Shown here: positions 7,995 through 16,613 of the stretch, piece by piece
Layout: each line of letters begins with the position of its first letter
How positions within the stretch are numbered: the stretch's first letter is position 1
NCBI RefSeq assembly: GCF_008710275.1
Contig: NZ_VYQE01000001.1
Location: 434,001-498,000 of the forward strand
DNA length: 64,000 nucleotides
From: Histidinibacterium aquaticum
Lineage (GTDB): Bacteria; Pseudomonadota; Alphaproteobacteria; Rhodobacterales; Rhodobacteraceae
Direction of reading: 5' to 3'
Notes under the pieces: model-generated
What the model was told of the DNA's origin: nothing
Database searches by the model: none
What the model saw: the letters and a program-made list of their open reading frames with translations, nothing else
Position numbers and translations under genes: made by a program

Positions 7995-9227
7995 ATGACG
8001 GACGCCGTTCCACCGAAAGGCCGCGGCCCCCTTGCCCGGCGCGAAGCGCGTCTGGCCTGGAGCCTGCTCGCGCCCACGGTCGCCATCGTGTCGGCCGTCG
8101 TCGTCCTTCCCCTGCTCGCGATCTTCTGGATTTCGTTCAAGCCGGTGGGTCTCGCCGACCTGCGCCCACCTGCCCCGGTCGTCCGCGAAAGCCTGCGCGG
8201 CGACGGAGAGGACCTGCGCGTCCAGTACCGGCTGCGGAACTCGTCGCAGGATATCGCGATCTCAGGCGTGACGATCACCGACACCCTGCCGCCGGGCCTC
8301 ACAGTCCGCGAAGCCGACGACCGCTGCGAAGTGAGCGACGGCACGATCCTGTGCGACCTCGGCGATCTCGAGGCCGGCGGGCGGGACGAGATCGAGATAT
8401 TCGTCTCAACCGAAGACGATCCCGACGCACTCGGCGAAGAGGCCGAGGCGAGCGCGCCGGACGTGACCGGCCGGGCTCCGAACATCCTGACCAACGCCGA
8501 GTTCACGCTGGAGAATTTCGCCCGCATCTTCGACGGAGACGAGTTCTGGGGCGTGCTCGGGGTGACGCTGTTCTACGCCACGGTGGGCACCATCGGCGCG
8601 TTGGTCGTCGGGCTTTTCGCGGCCATGCTGCTCGACCGGTCCTTCCGCGGCCAGGGTATCCTCCGCGGCCTCTACCTCTTTCCCTACGTCGCCCCGGTGA
8701 TCGCGGTCGCCTTCACCTGGGTGATCCTGTTCGACCCCTTCTCGGGTTCGGCCAACGCGCTGCTGCTCCGCATGGGCGTGACCGAGAACGCGATCAACTT
8801 CTTCGGCGACCGGCCGCTCGCGCTGATCATGGTGACCGTCTTCGAGATCTGGCGCTACTTCCCGCTGTCGTTCCTGTTCATCCTCGCGCGGATGCAGTCG
8901 ATCCCCGAGGACATGTACGAGGCGGCCGACATGGACGGCGCCTCGCCCTTCCAGAAGTTCTGGTTCCTGTCGCTGCCGCAGCTTCTCGGCATCCTCTCGG
9001 TGCTGTTCCTGCTGCGCTTCATCTGGACCTTCAACAAGTTCGACGACATCTTCCTACTGACCGGCGGCAACGCCGGCACGCGGACGCTGACGGTCAATGT
9101 CTACGAACAGGCTTTCGCGGTTTCGAATATCGGAGCCGGCGCGGCAGTGGCCGTGGTGATCTTCGGCTGTCTGCTCCTGTTCTCTGTCTTCTTCTTCAAG
9201 GTCCTGAGCCGGGAGGAGGGACTATGA
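7995..9227 (+). CDS. ABC sugar permease (MalF-type) with a DUF11-like periplasmic insertion
   Basis: This inner-membrane permease has 410 residues where family members have about 290-310. The first helix is at about residues 24-46. The usual FTLENFARIF segment that normally follows closely appears only at residue 170. Residues about 55-160 form an insertion with the signature of a DUF11/conserved-repeat Ig-like domain: NSSQDIAISGVTITDTLPPG, two cysteines (C111, C120) that could form a disulphide, and the closing LGDLEAGGRDEIEIFVS. The C-terminal half has normal permease helices and the coupling EAA-like loop (AADMDGASPFQKFWFLSLPQ). It overlaps the next permease by ATGA. Confidence 0.92.
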   Translation: MTDAVPPKGRGPLARREARLAWSLLAPTVAIVSAVVVLPLLAIFWISFKPVGLADLRPPAPVVRESLRGDGEDLRVQYRLRNSSQDIAISGVTITDTLPPGLTVREADDRCEVSDGTILCDLGDLEAGGRDEIEIFVSTEDDPDALGEEAEASAPDVTGRAPNILTNAEFTLENFARIFDGDEFWGVLGVTLFYATVGTIGALVVGLFAAMLLDRSFRGQGILRGLYLFPYVAPVIAVAFTWVILFDPFSGSANALLLRMGVTENAINFFGDRPLALIMVTVFEIWRYFPLSFLFILARMQSIPEDMYEAADMDGASPFQKFWFLSLPQLLGILSVLFLLRFIWTFNKFDDIFLLTGGNAGTRTLTVNVYEQAFAVSNIGAGAAVAVVIFGCLLLFSVFFFKVLSREEGL

Positions 9228-10426
9228 GCGCGCTACGCTACGGATACGTCACCGCCGCGATCCTCGGCCTCCTCTGGACCTTCACGGTCGCCGTTACCGT
9301 GGCCGTCGCCATGTCCTTCCTCACCGGCGCGGCCTTCCAGCCCTCGATGCTCCTGTCGGGCCTGGCCGGCGCGCTGGCCGGGGCCGCGTGTCTATGGGGG
9401 CGCGCTGGCGCCGGCATCGCGGCTTTCGGGCTGCTGGCGCTCGGTGTCATCGGTCTCGGCCCCGTCCAGACCGGGGAGGTCGGGCTTCTCTCCCTTGTCA
9501 TCGGCCATGCACTCGCCGCATCCGCGACTGTGGCGGGGCTCGATGGCTTCCTTCGCAAGTTGCCCTCCGGGCGCCTCACGCGGCACGAGTTCGAGGACGC
9601 CGTCATCCGCTTCCTCACCGGCTTCGGCTACGTGTTCTTCACCGCCATCGTCGCCATCCCCTTCTACGTCATGGTGATGACCAGCCTGAAAAACCAGCAG
9701 CAGCTGGTGCAGAACCCGCTCGACTTCAGCATCGATCTCTCGCGGGGCTGGCACCTCTTCGACAGCTACGTCGAACTGTTGACCGTGTTCAATTTCGGCT
9801 CCTACCTCTGGACGAGCTTCTACGTCGCGGTGCTGACCGTCCTCCTGACGCTCGCCTTCTCGATCCCGGGGGCATACGCGGTGGCAAGGATGCGGTTTCG
9901 CGGCGCGGCGGTCTTCTCGCGCTCGATCCTGCTGATCTACATGGTGCCGATGATCGTCTTGGCCCTGCCGATCTACATCGGCTACTCGATGGTCGGCCTG
10001 CGGAACTCGATCCTCGGCATCGTGCTGATCTACCCGGTCACGACCATCCCCGTGGCTCTCTACATGCTGCAGGGCTACTTCCGGGGCCTTCCGGCCGAGG
10101 TCGAGGAAGCGGGGCTGATGGACGGTCTTTCGCGCCTCGCGGTGATCTGGAAGATCACGCTGCCGCTCTCCCTGCCCGCCCTCGCCTCGGTCTCGCTCTA
10201 CGTCTTCATGATCGCGTGGAACGAGTTCCTTCTCGCCTTCATGCTGCTCGACGATCCCTCGAAATTCACCCTGACGCGCGGCATCGCCTCTCTCAACAGC
10301 TCCGAGATCCCGCGCCAGCACCTTATGGCCGGGTCGGTGATCGCGACGGTCCCGATCATGGCGATCTTTCTCGGCCTCGAACGCTTCATGACGCGCGGCC
10401 TCACTGCCGGGTCGGTGAAGGGATGA
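9224..10426 (+). CDS. ABC sugar permease (MalG-type) with an extra N-terminal membrane module
   Basis: This 400-residue inner-membrane protein is the second permease of the importer. The C-terminal ~280 residues are a standard MalG-type permease: first helix after FLTGFGYVFF, the loop EEAGLMDGLSRLAVIWKITLPL (EAA motif), and the final SVIATVPI segment. Before that, about 115 residues contain roughly four additional hydrophobic helices that ordinary MalG proteins lack. The start is ATG 9224, overlapping the preceding stop; the longer upstream frame from 8351 runs through the other permease and is not coding. Whether the N-terminal module is regulatory or structural cannot be told. Confidence 0.92.
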   Translation: MSALRYGYVTAAILGLLWTFTVAVTVAVAMSFLTGAAFQPSMLLSGLAGALAGAACLWGRAGAGIAAFGLLALGVIGLGPVQTGEVGLLSLVIGHALAASATVAGLDGFLRKLPSGRLTRHEFEDAVIRFLTGFGYVFFTAIVAIPFYVMVMTSLKNQQQLVQNPLDFSIDLSRGWHLFDSYVELLTVFNFGSYLWTSFYVAVLTVLLTLAFSIPGAYAVARMRFRGAAVFSRSILLIYMVPMIVLALPIYIGYSMVGLRNSILGIVLIYPVTTIPVALYMLQGYFRGLPAEVEEAGLMDGLSRLAVIWKITLPLSLPALASVSLYVFMIAWNEFLLAFMLLDDPSKFTLTRGIASLNSSEIPRQHLMAGSVIATVPIMAIFLGLERFMTRGLTAGSVKG

Positions 10427-10475
10427 GGAGCGAAGGGACGATGCCGGAGGACCATACGATGCGAAAGACGGACCG

Positions 10476-11717
10476 ATGACCGACGAAGACCTCGACGCGG
10501 TCGCGCGCGATATCCTGACCTCGAACGACCGCGGCGGCTACACGATCCCGACGGCGGGGCTCTACCCGTTCCAGTGGAACTGGGACTCCGCCTTCGCGGC
10601 CTGGGGTTTCTCGACCTTCGACGCGGACCGCGCCTGGACCGAGCTCGAAACCCTGTTCTCGGCGCAGTGGACGACCGGCATGGTCCCGCACATCGTGTTC
10701 CACCAGGAGGATGACGGGTATTTTCCCGGGCCCGACGTCTGGGCCACCGGGACGACGCCCGCCACCTCGGGCATCTCGCAGCCCCCCGTCGCGGCGATCC
10801 TCGCTCGGCTGATCCACGACAGCGTGGGCGGGACCGAAAGGCTCCGCGCACTCTATCCGAAGCTTCTGGCCTGGCATCGATGGTGGCGCGAGAGCCGCAT
10901 GGCCCACGGCATCGCCTGTGTCGCTCACCCCTGGGAGTCGGGGCGCGACAACTGCCCGGACTGGGACCCGGGAATGGCCAATGTCGATACCACCGGCATC
11001 GGCCCCTACCAGCGCCGCGACACCGGCCATGTCGACGCCGCCATGCGTCCCGGCAAGGAGGACTACGACCGCTACCTTGCCATGGTGAAGTTCGGCCGGG
11101 ACTGCGGCTGGGACCAGGAGAAGATCCGCGACGATGGCCCGTTCCTGATGGGCGATCCGGCGATCACCTTCATCCTGGTCCGCGCGAACCGGGACCTCGC
11201 GGCCATCGCCGAAGCCCTGGGCGAGGACGGGGCCGTGCCCGCCGCTTGGGCCGACGAGATGGAGGCCGCCCTGCCATGGCTCTGGAGCGAGTCGCTTCAG
11301 GCCTATGCGGCGCGCGACGTGCGCACCGGCACCTTCGCCGGCACCATCTCCTCGGGCGCGGCGCTTGGCCTGCTGGCCGGTGTCGAGAACGCGGCAATGG
11401 AAGAGAAACTCGCCGCCATGTGGGACCGCGTGCGCTACGGAATCCCGTCGAACGATCCCGCCACACCCAGCTTCGAGCCGCGTCGCTACTGGCGCGGACC
11501 GACCTGGCCGGTGGTCAACGCGCTCATCGCGGTGGGCCTCAAGTCGGCCGGCCGTATCGCCGACGAGGCGCGCCTGCGCCGTGAAACCGCAGAGCTGATC
11601 CGGCGCGGCGGCTTTTACGAGTACTTCGACCCGATGGACGGCACGGCCTGCGGCGGAGACCAATTCACATGGACGGCCGCCATCTGGCTGGCCTGGGCCA
11701 ACAGGGAGGATGCGTGA
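10476..11717 (+). CDS. MGH1-like glycoside hydrolase (mannosyl/glucosylglycerate hydrolase-like)
   Basis: The 413-residue protein has no signal peptide, so it should act on the imported glycoside in the cytoplasm. It has the (alpha/alpha)6-barrel pattern of GH63/MGH1-like enzymes: YPFQWNWDSAFAAWGF near residue 29, then MVPHIVF, the WESGRDNCPDWD stretch that contains the expected acid Asp, and near the end RRYWRGPTWPVVNALI and FYEYFDPMDG with the expected base Glu. Length fits mannosylglycerate/glucosylglycerate hydrolases (about 410-450). Trehalase or another alpha-glucosidase remains possible. It lies between the permease and ATPase genes, so its substrate is very probably the transported compound. 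Confidence 0.82.
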   Translation: MTDEDLDAVARDILTSNDRGGYTIPTAGLYPFQWNWDSAFAAWGFSTFDADRAWTELETLFSAQWTTGMVPHIVFHQEDDGYFPGPDVWATGTTPATSGISQPPVAAILARLIHDSVGGTERLRALYPKLLAWHRWWRESRMAHGIACVAHPWESGRDNCPDWDPGMANVDTTGIGPYQRRDTGHVDAAMRPGKEDYDRYLAMVKFGRDCGWDQEKIRDDGPFLMGDPAITFILVRANRDLAAIAEALGEDGAVPAAWADEMEAALPWLWSESLQAYAARDVRTGTFAGTISSGAALGLLAGVENAAMEEKLAAMWDRVRYGIPSNDPATPSFEPRRYWRGPTWPVVNALIAVGLKSAGRIADEARLRRETAELIRRGGFYEYFDPMDGTACGGDQFTWTAAIWLAWANREDA

Positions 11718-12766
11718 TGGGGGCGATCCGGCTCGACCGTCTCGAAAAGTGGTTCGAGGCGCTGCAGGTCATCAAGGGCATCGACCTCGAGATCGAGGAC
11801 GGCGAGTTCATCGTCTTCGTCGGCCCCTCGGGCTGCGGCAAGTCGACCCTCCTGCGAATGATCGGCGGGCTGGAGGAGATCAGCCGCGGCAAGCTGGTGA
11901 TCGACGGGCGCGACGTCACCTCCGATCCGCCGTCGAAGCGCGGCCTGTCGATGGTGTTCCAGAGCTACGCGCTCTACCCGCACATGTCGGTGCGCGAGAA
12001 CATGGGCTTCTCGCTGAAGACCGCCGGCGCTCCGAAATCGGAAATCACCGAGAAGGTCGACGACGCCGCGCGCATCCTCAAGCTCGGCGACTACCTCGAC
12101 CGGCGGCCGAAGGCGCTCTCGGGCGGACAGCGGCAGCGCGTGGCCATCGGTCGCTCGATCGTGCGCGACCCGACCGCGTTCCTTTTCGACGAGCCCCTGT
12201 CCAACCTAGACGCCGCGCTCCGCGTGGAGATGCGATACGAAATCGCCAAGCTGCACCAGACGCTGGGCCGGACGATGATCTATGTGACCCACGATCAGGT
12301 CGAGGCGATGACGCTCGCGGACCGGATCGTGGTGCTCGAGTTCGGCACCATCGCACAGGTCGGCACGCCGCGAGAGCTCTATGAGAGGCCCGCCAACCTC
12401 TTCGTCGCCGAGTTCATCGGTTCGCCCGCGATGAACATCCTGCCCTGCGTTCCGTCCGACGGCGGCCTCGCGGTGAAGGGCGGCCGCCAGATACCGGACA
12501 GTTCGGGGCGCGACGGAGCGGTGAAGATCGGCGTGCGGCCGGAAGACCTCGGGGCGGTTGCCCCGGGCGAGGGGATGCTCGACGCCGAAGTCGAGGTCGT
12601 CGAGTACCTCGGCGCCGACAGCTTCCTTATCCTCGGGACCGAGCAGGCCGGCCAGGTCACGCTGCGCGCGGACGGCACCACGCGCGCCAAGCCGGGCGAC
12701 ACGATGGGCCTCGCCCTGACGGGGAGGCTCCACGCTTTCGATGAGAACGGACAAGCGCTGCGCTGA
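11717..12766 (+). CDS. ABC transporter ATP-binding protein (UgpC/MsmK type)
   Basis: The 349-residue cytoplasmic ATPase energises the sugar importer. Walker A is GPSGCGKST (about residues 36-44), the signature is LSGGQRQRV, Walker B is FLFDEPLSNLDA, and the switch His is in VTHDQ. The C-terminal ~110 residues form the TOBE/OB regulatory domain usual for MalK/UgpC proteins, with the VGVRPEDL-type segment as IGVRPEDL. The start is taken at ATG 11717, overlapping the hydrolase stop (TGATG), not the upstream 11669 codon in the hydrolase frame region. It is the last gene of the operon and converges with lldD 22 bp away. Confidence 0.94.
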   Translation: MGAIRLDRLEKWFEALQVIKGIDLEIEDGEFIVFVGPSGCGKSTLLRMIGGLEEISRGKLVIDGRDVTSDPPSKRGLSMVFQSYALYPHMSVRENMGFSLKTAGAPKSEITEKVDDAARILKLGDYLDRRPKALSGGQRQRVAIGRSIVRDPTAFLFDEPLSNLDAALRVEMRYEIAKLHQTLGRTMIYVTHDQVEAMTLADRIVVLEFGTIAQVGTPRELYERPANLFVAEFIGSPAMNILPCVPSDGGLAVKGGRQIPDSSGRDGAVKIGVRPEDLGAVAPGEGMLDAEVEVVEYLGADSFLILGTEQAGQVTLRADGTTRAKPGDTMGLALTGRLHAFDENGQALR

Positions 12767-12788
12767 CGCCTGTCAGGCGCCCGGCTGA

Positions 12789-13934
12789 CTACCGGAAGCG
12801 CAGGTTGTCCCGCCCGAGCTGGTCGAGGCTGGTACGGCCCATGAGCCGCATGTCCCGGATCAGCTCGTCGCGCATCAGCCCGAGCGCGCGCTCGACGCCG
12901 GGCCGCCCCGCCGCGGCGAGGGGGAAGAGGTAGTACCGGCCGAGGCCCACGGCTTTCGCCCCGAGCGAGAGCGCCTTGAGCACATGCGTGCCACGGGTCA
13001 CGCCGGAATCCAGCATCACGTCCAGGCGGTCGCCCGCGGCCTGGACGATCTCGTCCAGCTGGTCGAAGGGCGAGCGGCTGCCGTCGAGCTGCCGGCCGCC
13101 GTGATTGGAGATCACGACGCCCTTGCAGCCGATCTCGGCCGCGCGGACGGCATCCTCGGGGGCCATGACCCCCTTGAGGCAGAACGGCCCGCCCCAGAGG
13201 TCCACCATCTCGGCGACATCGTCCCAGTTCATCGAAGGGTCGAGCATCTCGGTGAAGTACTGGCCGATCGAGGCGGTACCGGTCCCCAGATTGGTGTGCC
13301 CCTCGAGCTGCGGCAGCGAGAAGGGCTCGTGGGTGAAATGGTTGAAGGCCCAGGCCGGGCGGGCGGCGAAGCCGGCGATGCCCTTGAGGTTCAGCTTGAA
13401 GGGGATCGAGAAACCGGTGCGCTTGTCCCGCTCGCGGTTGCCGCCGGTGATCGAATCCACGGTCAGCATCATCACCTCGACGCCGGCCTCCTTGGCGCGC
13501 TGCATCATTGCCTTGTTCAGCCCCCGGTCGCGGTGGAAGTAGAACTGGTAGACCTGCGGCGTCTTGTGCTTCTTGCGCATCTCCTCCAGCGAGACCGTCC
13601 CCAGCGAGGAGACGCCGAACATCGTGCCGAAGGCCTCCGCCGCCGCCCCGACCGCGCGCTCGCCCTCGTGGTGAAAGAGACGCTGCAGGGCGGTGGGCGA
13701 GCAGTAGACCGGCAGGTCGAGCCTCTGTCCCATGACCGTGGTCGAGAGATCGACCTCCTCGACACCGCGCAGGATGTTCGGGATCAGGTCGACGTCGCCG
13801 TAGCTGGCGGCGTTGCGGGCATAGGTCGCCTCGTCGTCGGCGGCTCCGTCGATGTAGTCGAAGATCGGACGGGGCAGCCGGCGCTTGGCCAGCTTCCGGA
13901 AGTCCTGGAAATTGTGGCAGTCTGTCAGTCTCAT
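12789..13934 (-). CDS. lldD: FMN-dependent L-lactate dehydrogenase (LldD family)
   Basis: This 381-residue alpha-hydroxy-acid dehydrogenase probably oxidises L-lactate to pyruvate at the inner membrane face. The family signature SNHGGRQLDG is present, with the catalytic base H278 and the substrate Arg two residues after the Gly pair; SGVTRGTHVLKAL and GRYYLFPLAAAG cover the FMN phosphate site. It is the last gene of the leftward rha unit and its start overlaps the rhaK stop by 4 nt. That placement makes functional sense: rhamnulose-1-phosphate cleavage gives L-lactaldehyde, which RhaD can oxidise to L-lactate. Other 2-hydroxy acids cannot be excluded. Confidence 0.88.
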   Translation of the reverse strand: MRLTDCHNFQDFRKLAKRRLPRPIFDYIDGAADDEATYARNAASYGDVDLIPNILRGVEEVDLSTTVMGQRLDLPVYCSPTALQRLFHHEGERAVGAAAEAFGTMFGVSSLGTVSLEEMRKKHKTPQVYQFYFHRDRGLNKAMMQRAKEAGVEVMMLTVDSITGGNRERDKRTGFSIPFKLNLKGIAGFAARPAWAFNHFTHEPFSLPQLEGHTNLGTGTASIGQYFTEMLDPSMNWDDVAEMVDLWGGPFCLKGVMAPEDAVRAAEIGCKGVVISNHGGRQLDGSRSPFDQLDEIVQAAGDRLDVMLDSGVTRGTHVLKALSLGAKAVGLGRYYLFPLAAAGRPGVERALGLMRDELIRDMRLMGRTSLDQLGRDNLRFR

Positions 13935-15295
13935 CGGGTCTCCAGCGCGCTTCGCCAGCCCGCAGCATAGGTCCGCAGCGCCTCGGCGTCCTGCGGCACG
14001 ATGCGGCGGCCCGGGGCGTCACGGTAGGTCTGAGCGAAGAGCAGAGCTCCGCCGGTCGAGGTCCCCGTGGCCGAGGTGGAGGCCTCCACCGGGCCGTCGC
14101 GAAGCGCGGCGAGCATCTGCAGGTAGTCCTCGTTCCGGGCGAAGGGCCCCTCGACGATCACCGGCCCCCGGGCGCCGATGAGGCTCAGACAGGTGTCGGT
14201 CATCAGGGCGAGGTAATAGGAGAGCGCCAGCATTCGCTGGCCGGTCGAACCGGGCTCGCTCGTGAACCCGCCCGATCGCTCCGGAAAAGGCCCGGATCCG
14301 GTGACAACCGCAGGCCGGAGGTACAGCCCCCGCAGGACGGCGGCCCGGTCCTCGGCAGAGGGATCGGCCTCCTGGCCCTCGCGGATGGTTTCGAATTCCC
14401 GCCCGCCCATGAAGCGGGCCGAGGGCACGGGCTCGCCGCGCGCGTCGACGTTGACCAGCGTGTCGCGCGCCGGGTCCAGCGTCACGTCCGACGCCCCGAC
14501 CGCCATGGCAACGACCCAGGTCCCGGTCGAGACCACCGAGAACGGCGGCTCGCGGCCCGCGAGGTGCGGATAGAGCGAAGCGTTGCTGTCGTGGATGCCG
14601 CAGGCGACAGGCGTGTCGGGGGCGAGTCCGGTGGCCTTGGCGACCTCCTCCGTGATGGGGCCCAATCGGTCGAAGGAGCGCCGGGCCGGCGCGATCGCGT
14701 CGGTAAGGCCCAGGCGCTCGACCAGCGAAGAGGGCGCGCCCTTCCACGGGTTCCAGAGATCGGTGTGGCAGCCCAGCGAGGTGACATCCGTCGCGAAGGT
14801 CCCCGTCAGGCGATACCCCCAGTACTGCGGATAGGTCAGGAAATGCGCCGTCCTGTCCCGGAGCCCGGGATCGGTTTCCAGCATCCAGTGAAGCTGGGCC
14901 CCGAGGTTGAGCCCCCTCGGCAGGCGCGGACTGCCGGTCTCGGAGAAGGGCGGTCTCAGGGCGTCGTAGGCCTCGGCGAGGCTGTCCGGGCCATCGTGCT
15001 CGTAGTCGAGCATGGGCGCAGCGAGCTCGCCCTCTGCATCCAGCAGGACACCCGAGGCGCCGTGGGTGGTCACGGACACGGCGTCGACCCCATGCTCCCG
15101 GTGCATGCGGCCCAGCGCGTCCAGCAGGAACGCCCAGTGGCCGTCGAGATCGAAGTGCGGCCACGGCGGGCCCGGACGCACCGTGTTCGGCCGCGTCTCG
15201 ACGGCGAGTTCCTCCAGCGACACGGCGTCGACCAGCGCGAGCTTCGCGTTGGTCTTGCCGATGTCGATGACGGCGATGTGGCGCAATTCGCTCAT
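13931..15295 (-). CDS. rhaK: L-rhamnulokinase-like FGGY carbohydrate kinase (RhaK)
   Basis: The 454-residue cytoplasmic kinase phosphorylates the sugar imported by RhaSTPQ, most likely L-rhamnulose to L-rhamnulose-1-phosphate. The N-terminal phosphate loop is [14 protein letters not shown], the catalytic-Asp segment is [14 protein letters not shown], and STGTWV follows as in FGGY kinases. I start at ATG 15295, overlapping the rhaM stop, since the upstream extension to 15382 lies within rhaM. In Rhizobium leguminosarum the homologous RhaK is also needed for uptake by the ABC transporter; whether that holds here is untested. The gene order rhaRSTPQ-U-K is the same. Confidence 0.9.
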   Translation of the reverse strand: MSELRHIAVIDIGKTNAKLALVDAVSLEELAVETRPNTVRPGPPWPHFDLDGHWAFLLDALGRMHREHGVDAVSVTTHGASGVLLDAEGELAAPMLDYEHDGPDSLAEAYDALRPPFSETGSPRLPRGLNLGAQLHWMLETDPGLRDRTAHFLTYPQYWGYRLTGTFATDVTSLGCHTDLWNPWKGAPSSLVERLGLTDAIAPARRSFDRLGPITEEVAKATGLAPDTPVACGIHDSNASLYPHLAGREPPFSVVSTGTWVVAMAVGASDVTLDPARDTLVNVDARGEPVPSARFMGGREFETIREGQEADPSAEDRAAVLRGLYLRPAVVTGSGPFPERSGGFTSEPGSTGQRMLALSYYLALMTDTCLSLIGARGPVIVEGPFARNEDYLQMLAALRDGPVEASTSATGTSTGGALLFAQTYRDAPGRRIVPQDAEALRTYAAGWRSALETR

Positions 15296-15606
15296 GCCAG
15301 GTGAAACATCGTCTGCAGGGGCACCTGTACGGGGGAGCCGTCCGGGTTCGTCTCCATGATGTCCGCCATGTGCGCCCACCACTTCTTCATCACCGGGTGA
15401 TCCGGAAGGTCCGCCATGCCGTGCCCCTCGCGCCGCCAGAGCACTGCGAAGAGGTGGTTGGTCTCGGGATCGAGGTGGATCGAGTAATCCTCGACTCCGG
15501 CCTGGCGCAGCAGCTCGGCGAGCTCCGGCCAGATCTCGTCGTGGCGTCGCTTGTATTCCTCAACCCGGCCCGGGTGCAGGTTCATTCGGAAGGCGATCTT
15601 CTCCAT
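15292..15606 (-). CDS. rhaM: L-rhamnose mutarotase (RhaM/RhaU)
   Basis: The 104-residue protein equilibrates the alpha and beta anomers of L-rhamnose before isomerisation. Family residues are present: the early [24 protein letters not shown] with the catalytic His, the strand [16 protein letters not shown], and the C-terminal [19 protein letters not shown]. Length equals Escherichia coli RhaM (104). The start is put at ATG 15606, which overlaps the rhaQ stop; a GTG one codon earlier is also possible. In rhizobia this position of the operon is called rhaU. Confidence 0.95.
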   Translation of the reverse strand: MEKIAFRMNLHPGRVEEYKRRHDEIWPELAELLRQAGVEDYSIHLDPETNHLFAVLWRREGHGMADLPDHPVMKKWWAHMADIMETNPDGSPVQVPLQTMFHLA

Positions 15607-16613
15607 CACGCCCTCCGCCGCAGACGCACCAGCGCGATCAGCCGCGGGATGGCGATGACGCCGATGAGCAGCGCGCCGATGAAGATCGACATGACGATCC
15701 CGGGGACGTTGAGCAGGCCGAGCCCGAAGGTCACGAGCCCCATGACCAGCGCCGCGATGACGACGCCGAGGATGCTGCCCGCTCCGCCGAGGATCGAGAC
15801 CCCGCCCAGGACGACCATCGTCACCACTTCCAGTTCCCAGGCATAGGCGATGGAGGGCCGCGTCGAGCCCAGCCGCCCGGTCAGGCAGATCGCGGCGACG
15901 GCGGCCATGACGCCGGTCAGCAGGAAGAGAATGAACTTCACCCGCTCCACCCGGACGCCGGAGAAACGGGCCGCGGTCGGGTTGTTGCCGATGGTATAGA
16001 TCTGCCGCCCGAAGTTTGTCTTGTGGAGCAGGACGCCGAAGACCACCGCGAAGACCGCGAAGAGGACCAGCTGCACCGAGACCACCCAGAAGGCGTAGCC
16101 GCGCCCGAGGAAGGCGATGCCCTCCGGATAGCCGTTGAAGGCCTGATCGCCGAGGATGATGTAGCTGATGCCGCGGAACAGGCTCATCGTCCCGATGGTC
16201 ACCACGATGGACGGTAGCCCGAAACGCGTGACCAGCGCGCCGTTGAACGCCCCGCAGGCCAGACCGACTGCCAGCGCGATCGCGATGAGACCGGCCGTTC
16301 CGACATCGAACTGCAGCGCCCAGCCCATCGCGGTCGACGCGAGGGCGATGATCCCCGCGACGCTGAGGTCAATCTCCCCGGAGATGATGAGCAGCGCCAT
16401 CGCGAAGCCGATCATCGCGCGTTCAGTGAAGTTGAACGTGGCGTCGGAGAGGTTCCAGGGATTGAGGAAGTACGGGCTCGCCAGGCTGTTTGCGACGAAG
16501 ATGCCCACGGCGACCGCGAAGAGCAGCAGCTCCCAGCTCCGCAGAACCCGCTGCGAGCGTCCGGTCAGGCGGTCGGGTACGTGGCGGGGTTTGGTCCCTT
16601 CGGCGAGGCTCAT
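15606..16613 (-). CDS. rhaQ: Rhamnose ABC transporter permease RhaQ
   Basis: The 335-residue inner-membrane permease of the ribose/xylose type (BPD_transp_2) has about eight to ten hydrophobic helices and the conserved [20 protein letters not shown] segment that contacts the ATPase, followed by [11 protein letters not shown]. It pairs with RhaP to form the channel for L-rhamnose. The start at 16613 overlaps the rhaP stop (ATGA) and the end overlaps rhaM, so the three are translationally coupled. P and Q are assigned from their order relative to the Rhizobium leguminosarum locus rather than from diagnostic residues. Confidence 0.9.
   Translation of the reverse strand: MSLAEGTKPRHVPDRLTGRSQRVLRSWELLLFAVAVGIFVANSLASPYFLNPWNLSDATFNFTERAMIGFAMALLIISGEIDLSVAGIIALASTAMGWALQFDVGTAGLIAIALAVGLACGAFNGALVTRFGLPSIVVTIGTMSLFRGISYIILGDQAFNGYPEGIAFLGRGYAFWVVSVQLVLFAVFAVVFGVLLHKTNFGRQIYTIGNNPTAARFSGVRVERVKFILFLLTGVMAAVAAICLTGRLGSTRPSIAYAWELEVVTMVVLGGVSILGGAGSILGVVIAALVMGLVTFGLGLLNVPGIVMSIFIGALLIGVIAIPRLIALVRLRRRA

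Noticed and set aside
5732-8527. A 931-codon open frame on the minus strand over the LacI, receptor and permease genes
   Set aside because: It is antisense to three well-recognised genes, has no domain, and long antisense frames are expected at this GC content.
12767-12779. A dyad CGCCTGTCAGGCG between the ATPase gene and lldD as a terminator
   Set aside because: With a usable loop only four pairs remain and no T-run follows in either direction.
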